A DNA stretch of 64,000 bases from Janthinobacterium sp. PAMC25594 (lineage in GTDB: Bacteria > Pseudomonadota > Gammaproteobacteria > Burkholderiales > Burkholderiaceae_D): positions 3,348,001 through 3,412,000 of the forward strand of contig NZ_CP080377.1 of NCBI RefSeq assembly GCF_019443505.1. Direction: 5' to 3'. A program made the position numbers and the translations under genes. Under the pieces are notes generated by a model. The model ran no database searches and had not been told where the DNA came from. It was given only the letters and a program-made list of their open reading frames with translations. Of the stretch, positions 56,432 to 63,940 are shown piece by piece (positions within the stretch are counted from its first letter, which is position 1; the number at the start of each line of letters is the position of its first letter).

Positions 56432-57235
56432 ATGCGTTTATTGATTCTGTCTGACCTGCACCATGAGTTATGGCGCGAGGATGCGCCGCAAGGCGATCTT
56501 GCGCTCAGCCGTCCCGACGCCGTGATCCTGGCCGGCGACATCGACACAGGCACCCGCGCCGTCGCCTGGGCGGCCAGCACGTTTGCGGGCCTGCCGGTGC
56601 TGTACGTGCATGGCAACCACGAAGGCTATGGCCACCATCTGGACAAGGTGCGCCAGGAATTGCGCGCGGCCTGCGCCGCCACGGACAACGTGCATTTTCT
56701 CGACGCCGACAGCCACGTCATCACCGACCAGGCCGGCAAGCAGGTGCGCTTCCTGGGCGCCACCCTGTGGACGGATTTCCGCCTGCTGGGCGACGATACG
56801 CGCCAGGCGGCCATGCGCAACGCGGAAGCCGTCATGAACGACTACAAGCGCATCCGCCTGGCCAACATGGGCTTTCGCAAGCTGCGCGCAGCCGACACGG
56901 CCATGTTCCACGCGCAGCAAAAAGCCTGGCTGGCGCGCGAACTGGCGCAGCCGTTCGAGGGCCGCACCGTCGTCATCAGCCACATGGCGCCGTCGCTGCT
57001 GTCGGTCGATGATGCGTACGGCAGCGAGGCCTGTTCGCCCGCCTATGCCTCGCGCCTGGACGACCTGGCCGCGCAGGCGGACCTGTGGGTACATGGCCAC
57101 CTCCACGTCTCGCACGACTACCGCATCGGCCAGTGCCGCGTCGTAGCCAACCCCTGCGGCTACAAGACGCGCAGCGGCACGCCGCAAAATCCCGCTTTTG
57201 ATCCGAACTTCATCGTCGAGCTGGCCCCGCGTTAA
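56432..57235 (+). CDS. Metallophosphoesterase, paralogue 1
   Basis: 267 aa. Calcineurin-type phosphoesterase motifs: SDLH (7-10), AGDID, GNHE, SHMAPS and VHGHLHVSHDY, giving two metal ions at the active site. The substrate is unknown. It is clearly paralogous, over its whole length and motif by motif, to the gene at 58450. It overlaps the converging small gene by 4 bp. Confidence 0.92.
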   Translation: MRLLILSDLHHELWREDAPQGDLALSRPDAVILAGDIDTGTRAVAWAASTFAGLPVLYVHGNHEGYGHHLDKVRQELRAACAATDNVHFLDADSHVITDQAGKQVRFLGATLWTDFRLLGDDTRQAAMRNAEAVMNDYKRIRLANMGFRKLRAADTAMFHAQQKAWLARELAQPFEGRTVVISHMAPSLLSVDDAYGSEACSPAYASRLDDLAAQADLWVHGHLHVSHDYRIGQCRVVANPCGYKTRSGTPQNPAFDPNFIVELAPR

Positions 57236-57360
57236 TCCTCGGGCTTCAGGCGTCCCGCCAGCCATTGCTGCAGGCGGTGCTTGCCGGCGCCGCCGCGCAG
57301 CCTGGCGGCGGCCACCAGCGGGTTGCGCGGCTTGGGCGTGGCTTTCACTTTGATTTTCAT
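57232..57360 (-). CDS. Small basic conserved-looking protein
   Basis: 42 aa from ATG 57360. Strongly basic: KIKVKATPKPRNPLVAAAR then QQWLAGRLKPED. Codon use is that of a real gene, but no ribosome site is obvious and the family is not one I can name. Its stop overlaps the stop of the phosphoesterase by 4 bp, and the beta-lactamase gene ends 20 bp upstream on the same strand. Confidence 0.45.
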   Translation of the reverse strand: MKIKVKATPKPRNPLVAAARLRGGAGKHRLQQWLAGRLKPED

Positions 57361-57379
57361 GGCGCATGCACCAACGTTG

Positions 57380-58324
57380 TTATTTTGTCGCAGCCGCCTT
57401 TTCCTTGGCGATGCGGGCATCGAGCTTGGCTTCATTCCTGGCCGCGTAATTGCTGCACGCCTGCGCATCGATGAAGGGATTCGGCGTGACGCCTTCCAGC
57501 AATTGCGTCAGCTTGCCGTCGCCGCCGGAGTGGTCGGGGTGGGCCGAGATCAGGATGTCGCACGGCAGTCTGGCGAAGTCCTGCATGACGCGGCGGAAGG
57601 CCGGCGTCAGGTCCGCATGGCGTTCGTCGCCCAGGTAGTGAAAATCGTCGGCCGCCACCGGCGTGAGGCTGGCGCCGAACACCACGTTCAGGCAGTCCTG
57701 ACGCTGCGCATCCTCGCACGAGACCCAGGTCCAGCTGGTGCTGCCCGGCGTATGGCCGGGCGTGTAGCGCGCCGTGATGGTCACGTCGCCCAGTTGCAGG
57801 GTTTCGCCATCGGCGATCTCGCGCACGTTTTCCACGGCCGGCATGGGGTCGATTTCGCCCGCTTGCGGGTCCATGGCGAGCACCGAGCCCGCGCGCAGCG
57901 CCTGCGCTCCGAGCGGACTGGCGACCACTTGCGCGCCGCTGTCGCGGGCCAGGGCGGCGACGCCGCCCGAATGGTCGAAATGCGCTTCCGTATTCAGGAT
58001 GAACTTAATGTCTTGCAGGCGAAAACCCAGTTCAAGGATATGCTCCTTGATGGCGGCCACCGATTGCGGCAACGCGCCATCGATCAGGATCAAGCCGTCG
58101 CGCGTGTCGATCAGCACCACGCTCAGACCGCCCACGCCCACGTAATACGTGTCGCCGTGGATGCGCGCCGGCTGCTGCGGGCGGTTCCACTGCGCCGCAT
58201 ACGGCGAGGCGATCGGCTGCGTCAGGGGATCGATGGCGGGCGTGGCGGCATGCGCCGTCAACGGCAGTGCCATGGCGGCCAGCACGATGTTCAGCAAGGT
58301 CTTGGGAAGGAAGAAAGGCGGCAT
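57380..58324 (-). CDS. Subclass B3 metallo-beta-lactamase with a Glu first zinc ligand (B3-E type)
   Basis: 314 aa from ATG 58324, preceded by GGAG. Signal peptide 1-27. Zinc sites: EAHFDH (Glu113, His115, Asp117, His118), HTPGS (His) and SAHPDHSGG (His). Canonical B3 enzymes have His at the first position; this is the variant termed B3-E, with Glu. The fold is complete, so hydrolysis of beta-lactams is plausible, with altered metal use. Chromosomal, like other Oxalobacteraceae enzymes; it is flanked by two phosphoesterase paralogues and lacks an adjacent regulator of the AmpR kind. Confidence 0.88.
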   Translation of the reverse strand: MPPFFLPKTLLNIVLAAMALPLTAHAATPAIDPLTQPIASPYAAQWNRPQQPARIHGDTYYVGVGGLSVVLIDTRDGLILIDGALPQSVAAIKEHILELGFRLQDIKFILNTEAHFDHSGGVAALARDSGAQVVASPLGAQALRAGSVLAMDPQAGEIDPMPAVENVREIADGETLQLGDVTITARYTPGHTPGSTSWTWVSCEDAQRQDCLNVVFGASLTPVAADDFHYLGDERHADLTPAFRRVMQDFARLPCDILISAHPDHSGGDGKLTQLLEGVTPNPFIDAQACSNYAARNEAKLDARIAKEKAAATK

Positions 58325-58449
58325 GCGGCTCCAGGAGTGAGTGTGTGGTAATCGATGCCATAGGGTAACGTCGCCACCCTGCGCGGTCAAGCAGACGGAC
58401 GCAGCGACTTGCGCTACGATAGAGGCCCATTCACTGCTCCCCTATTGCC

Positions 58450-59253
58450 ATGCGTTTGCTGATCCTGTCCGACCTGCACCTGGAAGTCTGGGGTGACGAC
58501 ACGCCCGCCATCGACCTTGCCACCAGCCGCCCCGACGTGGTGATCCTGGCCGGCGACATCGCCACGGGCAACCATGCCATCGCCTGGGCCGCGCGTACCT
58601 TCGGCGCCCTGCCCGTGCTGTACGTGCACGGCAATCACGAGGGCTATGGCCACCAGCTCGAACACATGCAGGACGCCGTACGCGATGCCTGTAGCTGCGC
58701 CAATGCGCAGGATGCCAACATCGGCCTGCTCGACGGCGACGCCGTGGTCTTGAACGGCGTGCGCTTCCTCGGCGTCACTCTGTGGACGGATTTTTTACTC
58801 TTCGGCGCGGAGCGCCGGGAAGAAGCGCTAAACGCGGCGCAAGCCTACATGCCCGACTACAAGCGCATCAGCACGGGCGGCGACGCGCCGCGCCTGCTGT
58901 GCGCCACTGACACGGCCCTGCTGCACGCGCGGCACAAGACCTGGCTATCCGGGCAACTGGCGCAACCGTTCGCCGGCAAGACCGTCGTCATCACGCACAT
59001 GGCGCCATCGATGCTGTCGGTGGAAGAACAATACGCGACGAACCTGGGTTCGCCAGCGTTCGCCTCGCAGCTGGACGAAATGGTGGCGCAGGCGGACCTG
59101 TGGGTGCATGGCCACATGCACGCCTCGCTCGACTACCAGATAGGCGGGTGCCGCGTCGTGTGCAACCCCTGCGGCTACAAGCGGCCAGACGGCACGCCGG
59201 AAAACGAACGTTTTGATACAGGCTTCATCGTCGAACTGGCCGACGCGGTTTAA
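58450..59253 (+). CDS. Metallophosphoesterase, paralogue 2
   Basis: 267 aa with the same motif set as the 56432 gene: SDLH, AGDI, GNHE, HMAPS and VHGHMHASLDY. The two proteins have the same length and are alike from the first residue (MRLLILSDLH). It is divergent from the beta-lactamase gene. The converging reductase gene now runs into its 3' end because of a frameshift; originally the two stop codons overlapped. Confidence 0.92.
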   Translation: MRLLILSDLHLEVWGDDTPAIDLATSRPDVVILAGDIATGNHAIAWAARTFGALPVLYVHGNHEGYGHQLEHMQDAVRDACSCANAQDANIGLLDGDAVVLNGVRFLGVTLWTDFLLFGAERREEALNAAQAYMPDYKRISTGGDAPRLLCATDTALLHARHKTWLSGQLAQPFAGKTVVITHMAPSMLSVEEQYATNLGSPAFASQLDEMVAQADLWVHGHMHASLDYQIGGCRVVCNPCGYKRPDGTPENERFDTGFIVELADAV

Positions 59254-59803
59254 CGCTTTGCATAGCGCAGCTGCACCACGCCGCTGGGCAGCTGGCGCGT
59301 GTCGTCCAGGCGCCAGTCGCTGCGCGGCAGCGCGTCAGCCAGTCGCTGCGCGGCAGCGCGTCATCGAACAGGCGCACGCCCTTGCCCAGCACCACGGGCA
59401 GCACGGACAAGGTCAGGCTGTCGATGACGCCCTCGCGCAAGGCGGCGCGGATGATGGCGCCGCCATCGAGATACACGTGGCGGCAGCCCTCCCCTGCCAG
59501 CGCCTCCAGCACTTCCCGCACGCCGCCTTCGCGGCGCTGCTCGCCATGGCGTGGCGCGAAGTCGCGGTGACTCAATACCACCACGCGCTTGCCCGCATAC
59601 GGCCAAGGATCGAACCCCAGCACGGCGTCATACGTGGTGCGGCCGATCAGCAGGGTATCGACCTGCTCCATCAAGGCCGTGTAGCCGGTGGCGTCGGGCG
59701 AGTCGGGGGCCAGCTCGGCCAGCCAGGACAGGTCGCCGTTCTCTCCCGCGATGCAGCCGTCGATGCTGATGCCGAGAAAAACGCTGACGAAAGTTTTTTG
59801 CAT
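59225..59803 (-). CDS. Dihydrofolate reductase-family protein, C-terminus altered by a tandem duplication
   Basis: 192 aa. RibD-C/DHFR-like fold: start MQKTFVSVFLGISIDGCIAG, then LLIGRTTYDAVLGF, HVYLDGGA and LPVVLGKGVRLFDD. A 26-bp tandem duplication (59312-59363) shifts the frame after LPRSDW: the present tail is unrelated, while removing one copy restores RLDDTRQLPSGVVQLRYAKR and a stop at 59250-59252 that meets the stop of the neighbouring gene. The change affects only about the last 20 residues, so the protein may be damaged or may still fold. A good AAGGAG ribosome site and the TetR operator lie upstream. Confidence 0.85.
   Translation of the reverse strand: MQKTFVSVFLGISIDGCIAGENGDLSWLAELAPDSPDATGYTALMEQVDTLLIGRTTYDAVLGFDPWPYAGKRVVVLSHRDFAPRHGEQRREGGVREVLEALAGEGCRHVYLDGGAIIRAALREGVIDSLTLSVLPVVLGKGVRLFDDALPRSDWLTRCRAATGAWTTRASCPAAWCSCAMQSVKPRRPVRR
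59312..59363. repeat. Perfect 26-bp tandem duplication in the reductase gene
   Basis: Two identical adjacent 26-bp units, 59312-59337 and 59338-59363, beginning GCCAGTCGCTGCGCGG. The length is not a multiple of three. Confidence 0.95.
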
Positions 59804-59818
59804 GGGTGCTCCTTGATT

Positions 59819-59839
59819 TAATTCTACAGTGTAGAATTA
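59819..59839. promoter_or_regulatory. TetR operator between divergent reductase and regulator genes
   Basis: TAATTCTAC (59819-59827) and GTAGAATTA (59831-59839) form a perfect 9-bp dyad with 3-bp spacer. It is 15 bp upstream of the reductase start and touches the regulator start codon. Confidence 0.85.
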
Positions 59840-60432
59840 TGCCCATGAAAACCCAAAAACTTCAAGACCTGGAATCTCCCGTGCGCCGCGCGGGGCGTCC
59901 GCGCCGCGCCGTGCCCGCGCTGGACAGCGCCAGCATCCTGCACGCCGCCCTGGCCCTGCTGGAAGAGCAAGGCGAAGCGTTTTCCATGCGCGCTCTGGCG
60001 CTAAGCCTGGGCGTCGACGCCATGGCCGTGTATCACTACTATGCGGGGAAAGAAGAATTGCTGCTGGCCTTGATGGCGCAGCGTTTTGCCGCGCTCGATC
60101 CGCGCCAGCCGCCGTTTACGCGGCGCCAGGCGCCACCGCGGCGAGTGCTCGCGCTGTGCGCGCTATACCTGGAACTGGTCAGCGCCACGCCGTATTTCGT
60201 GCGCCTGATGGCGCGCGGGCTGGTACAGCAAGCCGATGTCGCCGAGCGGTTTACGGCGCTGTTCGAGCTGGCCGTGGAGGGCCTTGAGCTGGACAAAAAA
60301 ATCCGGCTGCGCGGGCGCGATGCGCTCGTCGATTTTTTACACGGCTATGCGCTGGCGGGCAGGCCGGCCAGCGCGACGCAATGGCACGCCTCGGTCGGCC
60401 TGATCCTGGCGGGCATGACCGCCGGGCACTAG
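59839..60432 (+). CDS. TetR/AcrR-family regulator
   Basis: 197 aa from ATG 59839, with a second in-frame ATG at 59845; neither has a ribosome site, so translation may be leaderless. The N-terminal HTH is clear (MRALALSLGVDAMAVYHYYAGKEELL) after a basic Arg-rich start. The C-terminal ligand domain is generic. It probably represses the divergent reductase gene and itself through the dyad at 59819. The stop codon lies in an 11-bp tandem repeat. Confidence 0.9.
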   Translation: MPMKTQKLQDLESPVRRAGRPRRAVPALDSASILHAALALLEEQGEAFSMRALALSLGVDAMAVYHYYAGKEELLLALMAQRFAALDPRQPPFTRRQAPPRRVLALCALYLELVSATPYFVRLMARGLVQQADVAERFTALFELAVEGLELDKKIRLRGRDALVDFLHGYALAGRPASATQWHASVGLILAGMTAGH

Positions 60433-60450
60433 CCGGGCACTAGCCGGGCA
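60421..60450. repeat. 11-bp tandem repeat at the TetR stop codon
   Basis: GCCGGGCACTA occurs twice in full (60421-60431, 60432-60442) and once in part (60443-60450). It supplies the final codons and TAG of the regulator gene. Confidence 0.85.
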
Positions 60451-61128
60451 TCAGGCCAGCAGCTTGAGCAGCGCCTGCGCGGCCGCTTCCGACGACGCGG
60501 GATTCTGGCCCGTGACCAGCAAGCCATCGGTGACCGCGTACGGCTGCCAGTCGCCCAGCTTCGAGTAAATGCCGCCGTTTTGCTTGAGCATGTCCTCGAC
60601 CAGGAAAGGCACGATGGCCGTCAAACCGACGGCGTCTTCCTCGGTATTCGTAAAGCCCGTCACCTGCTTGCCGCGCACCAGCGGCGTGCCATCCTGCGCC
60701 TTCACGTGGCGCAGCACGCCCGGCGCGTGGCAGACGGCGGCGACGGGCTTGCCGGCGGCGATCATCTGCTCGATCAGCGCGATCGAGTGCGGGTCTTCGG
60801 CCAGGTCCCACAGCGGACCATGGCCGCCCGGGTAAAACACGGCGTCAAAGTCAGCCGCCTTCACGTCGGCCAGCTTGCCCGTGTTGGCCAGCACGGCTTG
60901 CGCAGCGGCGTCCTGCTTGAAGCGGCGCGTGGCGTCCGTTTGCGAATCGGGCTCGTCGCTTTTCGGGTCCAGCGGCGGCTGGCCGCCGTTGGGCGAAACC
61001 ACCGTCAGCTTCGCGCCCGCTTCCTGCAAGGCATAGTAGGGCGCGGCGAATTCTTCCAGCCAGAAGCCGGTTTTCTTGCCCGTGTCGCCCAGTTGATCGT
61101 GCGAGGTCAGTACCATCAGGATGTTCAT
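60451..61128 (-). CDS. DJ-1/PfpI-family type 1 glutamine amidotransferase-like protein (Hsp31/glyoxalase-like)
   Basis: 225 aa. The nucleophile elbow AAVCHAPGVL holds the catalytic Cys, with Glu in WLEEFAAP and the oxyanion loop PGGHGPLWD. This pattern is typical of the Hsp31/YhbO group, which detoxifies methylglyoxal or protects proteins from glycation. It lies 22 bp after the YqhD-like gene in the same operon, consistent with a shared role in reactive-aldehyde defence. Confidence 0.9.
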   Translation of the reverse strand: MNILMVLTSHDQLGDTGKKTGFWLEEFAAPYYALQEAGAKLTVVSPNGGQPPLDPKSDEPDSQTDATRRFKQDAAAQAVLANTGKLADVKAADFDAVFYPGGHGPLWDLAEDPHSIALIEQMIAAGKPVAAVCHAPGVLRHVKAQDGTPLVRGKQVTGFTNTEEDAVGLTAIVPFLVEDMLKQNGGIYSKLGDWQPYAVTDGLLVTGQNPASSEAAAQALLKLLA

Positions 61129-61150
61129 GTTGTTTCCTTTTATGTCAGGG

Positions 61151-62308
61151 TTACAGTGCTGCTTCGAGGATACGGCGGCTGCGCGCGAGGTCGATATCGC
61201 GGTGTTCGCCGAGCGAGGTCATGCCGTGTGCTTCCAATTGTTTCAGTACCGCTTCCACCGCTTCCTGGCCCAGCTGGTAAGCGGACAAACGGGTCGGGAT
61301 ACCCAGGCCTTCAAAGAAGGCGCGGGTGCGGGCGATGGCCATGTCGATGCGCTCGTCGTCGCTGCCGTGCGTGATATTCCAGACACGTTCGCCATACTGT
61401 AGCAATTTGCCGCGTTTCTGTTCGCGCTGCACGTCCAGCAGTGCGGGCAGCACCAGGGCCAGGGTGCGGGCATGGTCGATGTCGTACAGGGCCGTCAGTT
61501 CGTGGCCGATCATGTGGGTGGCCCAGTCCTGCGGCACGCCGGCGCCGATCAGGCCATTCAGGGCCAGGGTGGCGGTCCACATCAGGTTGGCGCGGGTAGC
61601 GTAATCGTCGGGCATGGCGATCGCCTGCGGGGCGATCTCGACCAGCGTTTGCAGCAAGCCTTCGGCAAAGCGGTCCTGCACCTTCGCCTGCGCCGGATAG
61701 GTCAGATACTGTTCCGTCGTGTGGACAAAGGCGTCGACCAGGCCATTGGCCACCTGCGTGGCCGGCAAGGTAAACGTTTTGCTGGGGTCGAGCACGGAAA
61801 ACTGCGGGTACAGCAACGGACTGCGAAAACTCAGCTTGTCATGCGTGGCTTTTTTCGTCACCACGCCGCCGCTGTTCATTTCCGACCCCGTGGCAGGCAA
61901 GGTCAGCACCGTGCCGAACGGCAGGGCGCGCTGCACATTGGCGCCGCCGCGCTCGGCGATTTCCCACGGCTCGCCGTCGTACAGGGCGGCGGCGGCGACG
62001 AACTTGGTGCCGTCGATAACGGAGCCGCCACCGACGGCCAGCAGGAAGTCCAGTTTCTCGCCGCGCACCTGGGCCACGGCGCGCATCAGGGTCTCATAGC
62101 TGGGATTGGGTTCGATGCCGCCAAACTCCCGCACCGTGCGCTGGCCCAGCGCAGTTCGCACTTCGGCCAGGGTGCCCGTCTTTTCCGCACTGGCGCCGCC
62201 GTACAAGATCAGCACGCGCGCATCGTGCGGCACGAGGGTGGACAATTTGTCTACCGTGTCGGTACCGAAGACGATACGGGTCGGGTTGTGGAATTCAAAA
62301 TTCTTCAT
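61151..62308 (-). CDS. YqhD-like NADPH-dependent aldehyde reductase (iron-containing alcohol dehydrogenase family)
   Basis: 385 aa, ribosome site AAAGGAG. Starts MKNFEFHNPTRIVFG; nucleotide motif GGGSVIDGTK; metal ligands in GLVDAFVHTTEQY, the HMIGHELTA helix and the DIDHARTLALV segment. YqhD/BdhA enzymes reduce short aldehydes, including glyoxal, methylglyoxal and acrolein. An operator sits 16 bp upstream of the start, identical in pattern to that of the adjacent TetR gene. Confidence 0.92.
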   Translation of the reverse strand: MKNFEFHNPTRIVFGTDTVDKLSTLVPHDARVLILYGGASAEKTGTLAEVRTALGQRTVREFGGIEPNPSYETLMRAVAQVRGEKLDFLLAVGGGSVIDGTKFVAAAALYDGEPWEIAERGGANVQRALPFGTVLTLPATGSEMNSGGVVTKKATHDKLSFRSPLLYPQFSVLDPSKTFTLPATQVANGLVDAFVHTTEQYLTYPAQAKVQDRFAEGLLQTLVEIAPQAIAMPDDYATRANLMWTATLALNGLIGAGVPQDWATHMIGHELTALYDIDHARTLALVLPALLDVQREQKRGKLLQYGERVWNITHGSDDERIDMAIARTRAFFEGLGIPTRLSAYQLGQEAVEAVLKQLEAHGMTSLGEHRDIDLARSRRILEAAL

Positions 62309-62324
62309 GCTGCTCCTTTATTAT

Positions 62325-62339
62325 TAGACTGGTCGTCTA
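62325..62339. promoter_or_regulatory. TetR operator upstream of the aldehyde reductase gene
   Basis: TAGACTGGTCGTCTA: TAGAC and GTCTA inverted repeats, five-base spacer. Same consensus TAGACNNGTCGTCTA as at 63013-63027. Confidence 0.85.
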
Positions 62340-62390
62340 GAATGCGGTTCAAAAAAACGCGGATGTCTGTCATCCGCGTATCTGGCGCCC

Positions 62391-62993
62391 TTATTGATCC
62401 GGCGACAGCTGCAGCATGGCCAGGGTCGCCCGCCAGGCCGTTTGCAAGGCGCTGGCGTCGCGCCGCAGCTTGGTCAGCATGGCCGCGCCCAGCCACAGCT
62501 GGTACAAGGTGGCGGCCATTTGCACCGGATCGGCCACCGATGGCAGCGAATCGTCCACCCTGCCCCGCGCGATGGCCAGGGCCAGCCTGGCGATGATGCG
62601 GTGGGTGCCGTCGAGCAGCGCCACGCGCATCGGTTCGGACATGTCCGCCACTTCGCTGCTGAGCTTGACCACCAGGCAGCGGCAGTCGCAGCCGCTGCCA
62701 TCGAGACTCTCGCTGGTCCAGCTGGCCCAATACGCCATCAGCGACCGCGCCGCGCTCTGGCCCGGCTGGTCCAGCACGTCTTCCATCCCGGCCAGGTAGC
62801 CGGTGACGTAATCTTCCAGCATCGCCTCGCCAAACAATTCCTTGGACTTGAAGTAATGGTAGAACGATCCCTTGGGCACATCGGCGGCCGACAAAATCTC
62901 GTTCAGCCCCACGCCGGCAAAGCCCTTGCGCGTGATGATGGCCTTGCCCTGGTCGATAATGTGCTGGCGCACGTCGGTGTATTCAGCTTTCAT
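62391..62993 (-). CDS. TetR-family regulator of the aldehyde-defence genes (NemR-like)
   Basis: 200 aa from ATG 62993. HTH typical of TetR (VGLNEILSAADVPKGSFYHYFKSKELF). Cys residues cluster in GSGCDCRCLVV (about 97-107), the right kind of site for sensing electrophiles, as in NemR. It is followed on the same strand by the YqhD-like and DJ-1-like genes, and an identical operator pattern stands before it and before the reductase gene, so autoregulation plus control of the pair is likely. Confidence 0.9.
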   Translation of the reverse strand: MKAEYTDVRQHIIDQGKAIITRKGFAGVGLNEILSAADVPKGSFYHYFKSKELFGEAMLEDYVTGYLAGMEDVLDQPGQSAARSLMAYWASWTSESLDGSGCDCRCLVVKLSSEVADMSEPMRVALLDGTHRIIARLALAIARGRVDDSLPSVADPVQMAATLYQLWLGAAMLTKLRRDASALQTAWRATLAMLQLSPDQ

Positions 62994-63012
62994 GCGATGA
63001 TTGTAGCACAAT

Positions 63013-63027
63013 TAGACCAGTCGTCTA
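63013..63027. promoter_or_regulatory. TetR operator upstream of its own gene
   Basis: TAGACCAGTCGTCTA, 20 bp upstream of the regulator start; shares TAGACNNGTCGTCTA with 62325-62339. Confidence 0.85.
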
Positions 63028-63053
63028 GCGTGAGTAAACCCGAGAAGCAAATT

Positions 63054-63084
63054 CCGGGGTCGGACCCTGAGGGTCCGACCCCGG
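63054..63084. repeat. GGGGTCGGACCC-type dispersed hairpin
   Basis: CCGGGGTCGGACCC (63054-63067) pairs perfectly with GGGTCCGACCCCGG (63071-63084) around TGA. Sister of the 30998-31024 copy. It lies between the start of the TetR gene and the end of the enoyl-CoA hydratase gene. Confidence 0.85.
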
Positions 63085-63115
63085 CAGTGCCGCATTTGGG
63101 TTTGCTTACTGGAAC

Positions 63116-63895
63116 CTATACAAACTTCTTGAAATCGGGCTTCCGCTTTTCAAAGAAGGCCGTAAACGCTTCCTTCGCTTCGGCGCCGCCCAGCATGGCG
63201 CTGAACAGTTTGTTTTCGTCCGCGATGGCCGCCTTCATCGGCTCCATGCGGCTTTGCTTCATCAGGCGCTTGGTGGCGCGGATCGAGGCCGCTGGCAGGG
63301 CCACCAGCTTGGCGGCCTGCCCTTGCGCGAACGTCATCAGGTCGTACAGGGGCACGACTTTCGACACCAGGCCCATTTCCAGCGCCTCGCTGGCCGGGAA
63401 GGACTCGCCCAGCATCAGCTTTTCCGCCGCGCGCGGGTAGCCGGCCAGTTGCGTGAGCAGCAGGCTGGAACCGAATTCGGGGCACAGGCCCAGCTGCGTA
63501 AACGGCATCGAGAAACTGGCATTGTCGGCCGCGTAGACGAGGTCACAGTGCATCAACAAGGTCGTGCCGATGCCGATGGCGGGGCCGGAGACGGCCGCCA
63601 CCACGGGCTTGCTGCTGCCGTACAGCGCGCGCATGAACTGGAACACGGGACGGTCATGGTCGAGCGAGCCATCCTTCGGGCGCGCCGTCTTCATGAAGTC
63701 ATCGAGGTCGTTGCCGGCCGTGAAAATCTCGCGCTTGCCGCAGATCAGGATGGCGCGCACGGCGTCGTCCGTCTCGGCCGCCACCAGCGCATCGGCCAGG
63801 GTCTGGTACATGGCGCCCGTGATCGCATTCTTGCGTTCCAGGCGGTTGAATTCCAGGGTCAGGATGCCCTCGCTCGTGCTGCACAAAATATCCAT
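63116..63895 (-). CDS. Enoyl-CoA hydratase/isomerase family protein
   Basis: 259 aa, ribosome site GGAGAC. Crotonase fold: EFNRLERKNAI, oxyanion-hole residues in FTAGNDLDDF and AAVSGPAIGIGTTL. Glu positions expected for hydration are partly replaced (CPEFGSSLLL keeps one), so it may be an isomerase or act on an unusual acyl-CoA. No beta-oxidation partners are in the window. Confidence 0.88.
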   Translation of the reverse strand: MDILCSTSEGILTLEFNRLERKNAITGAMYQTLADALVAAETDDAVRAILICGKREIFTAGNDLDDFMKTARPKDGSLDHDRPVFQFMRALYGSSKPVVAAVSGPAIGIGTTLLMHCDLVYAADNASFSMPFTQLGLCPEFGSSLLLTQLAGYPRAAEKLMLGESFPASEALEMGLVSKVVPLYDLMTFAQGQAAKLVALPAASIRATKRLMKQSRMEPMKAAIADENKLFSAMLGGAEAKEAFTAFFEKRKPDFKKFV

Positions 63896-63915
63896 GTCGT
63901 CTCCAAAAAGATAAA

Positions 63916-63940
63916 GGGCGCCGAGGTATCCCCAGCGCCC
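63916..63940 (-). terminator. Terminator-like hairpin upstream of the enoyl-CoA hydratase gene
   Basis: Read on the minus strand, GGGCGC pairs with GCGCCC around a 13-nt loop and is followed by TTTATCTTTTT. It probably ends a gene lying beyond the right edge of the window. Confidence 0.7.
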
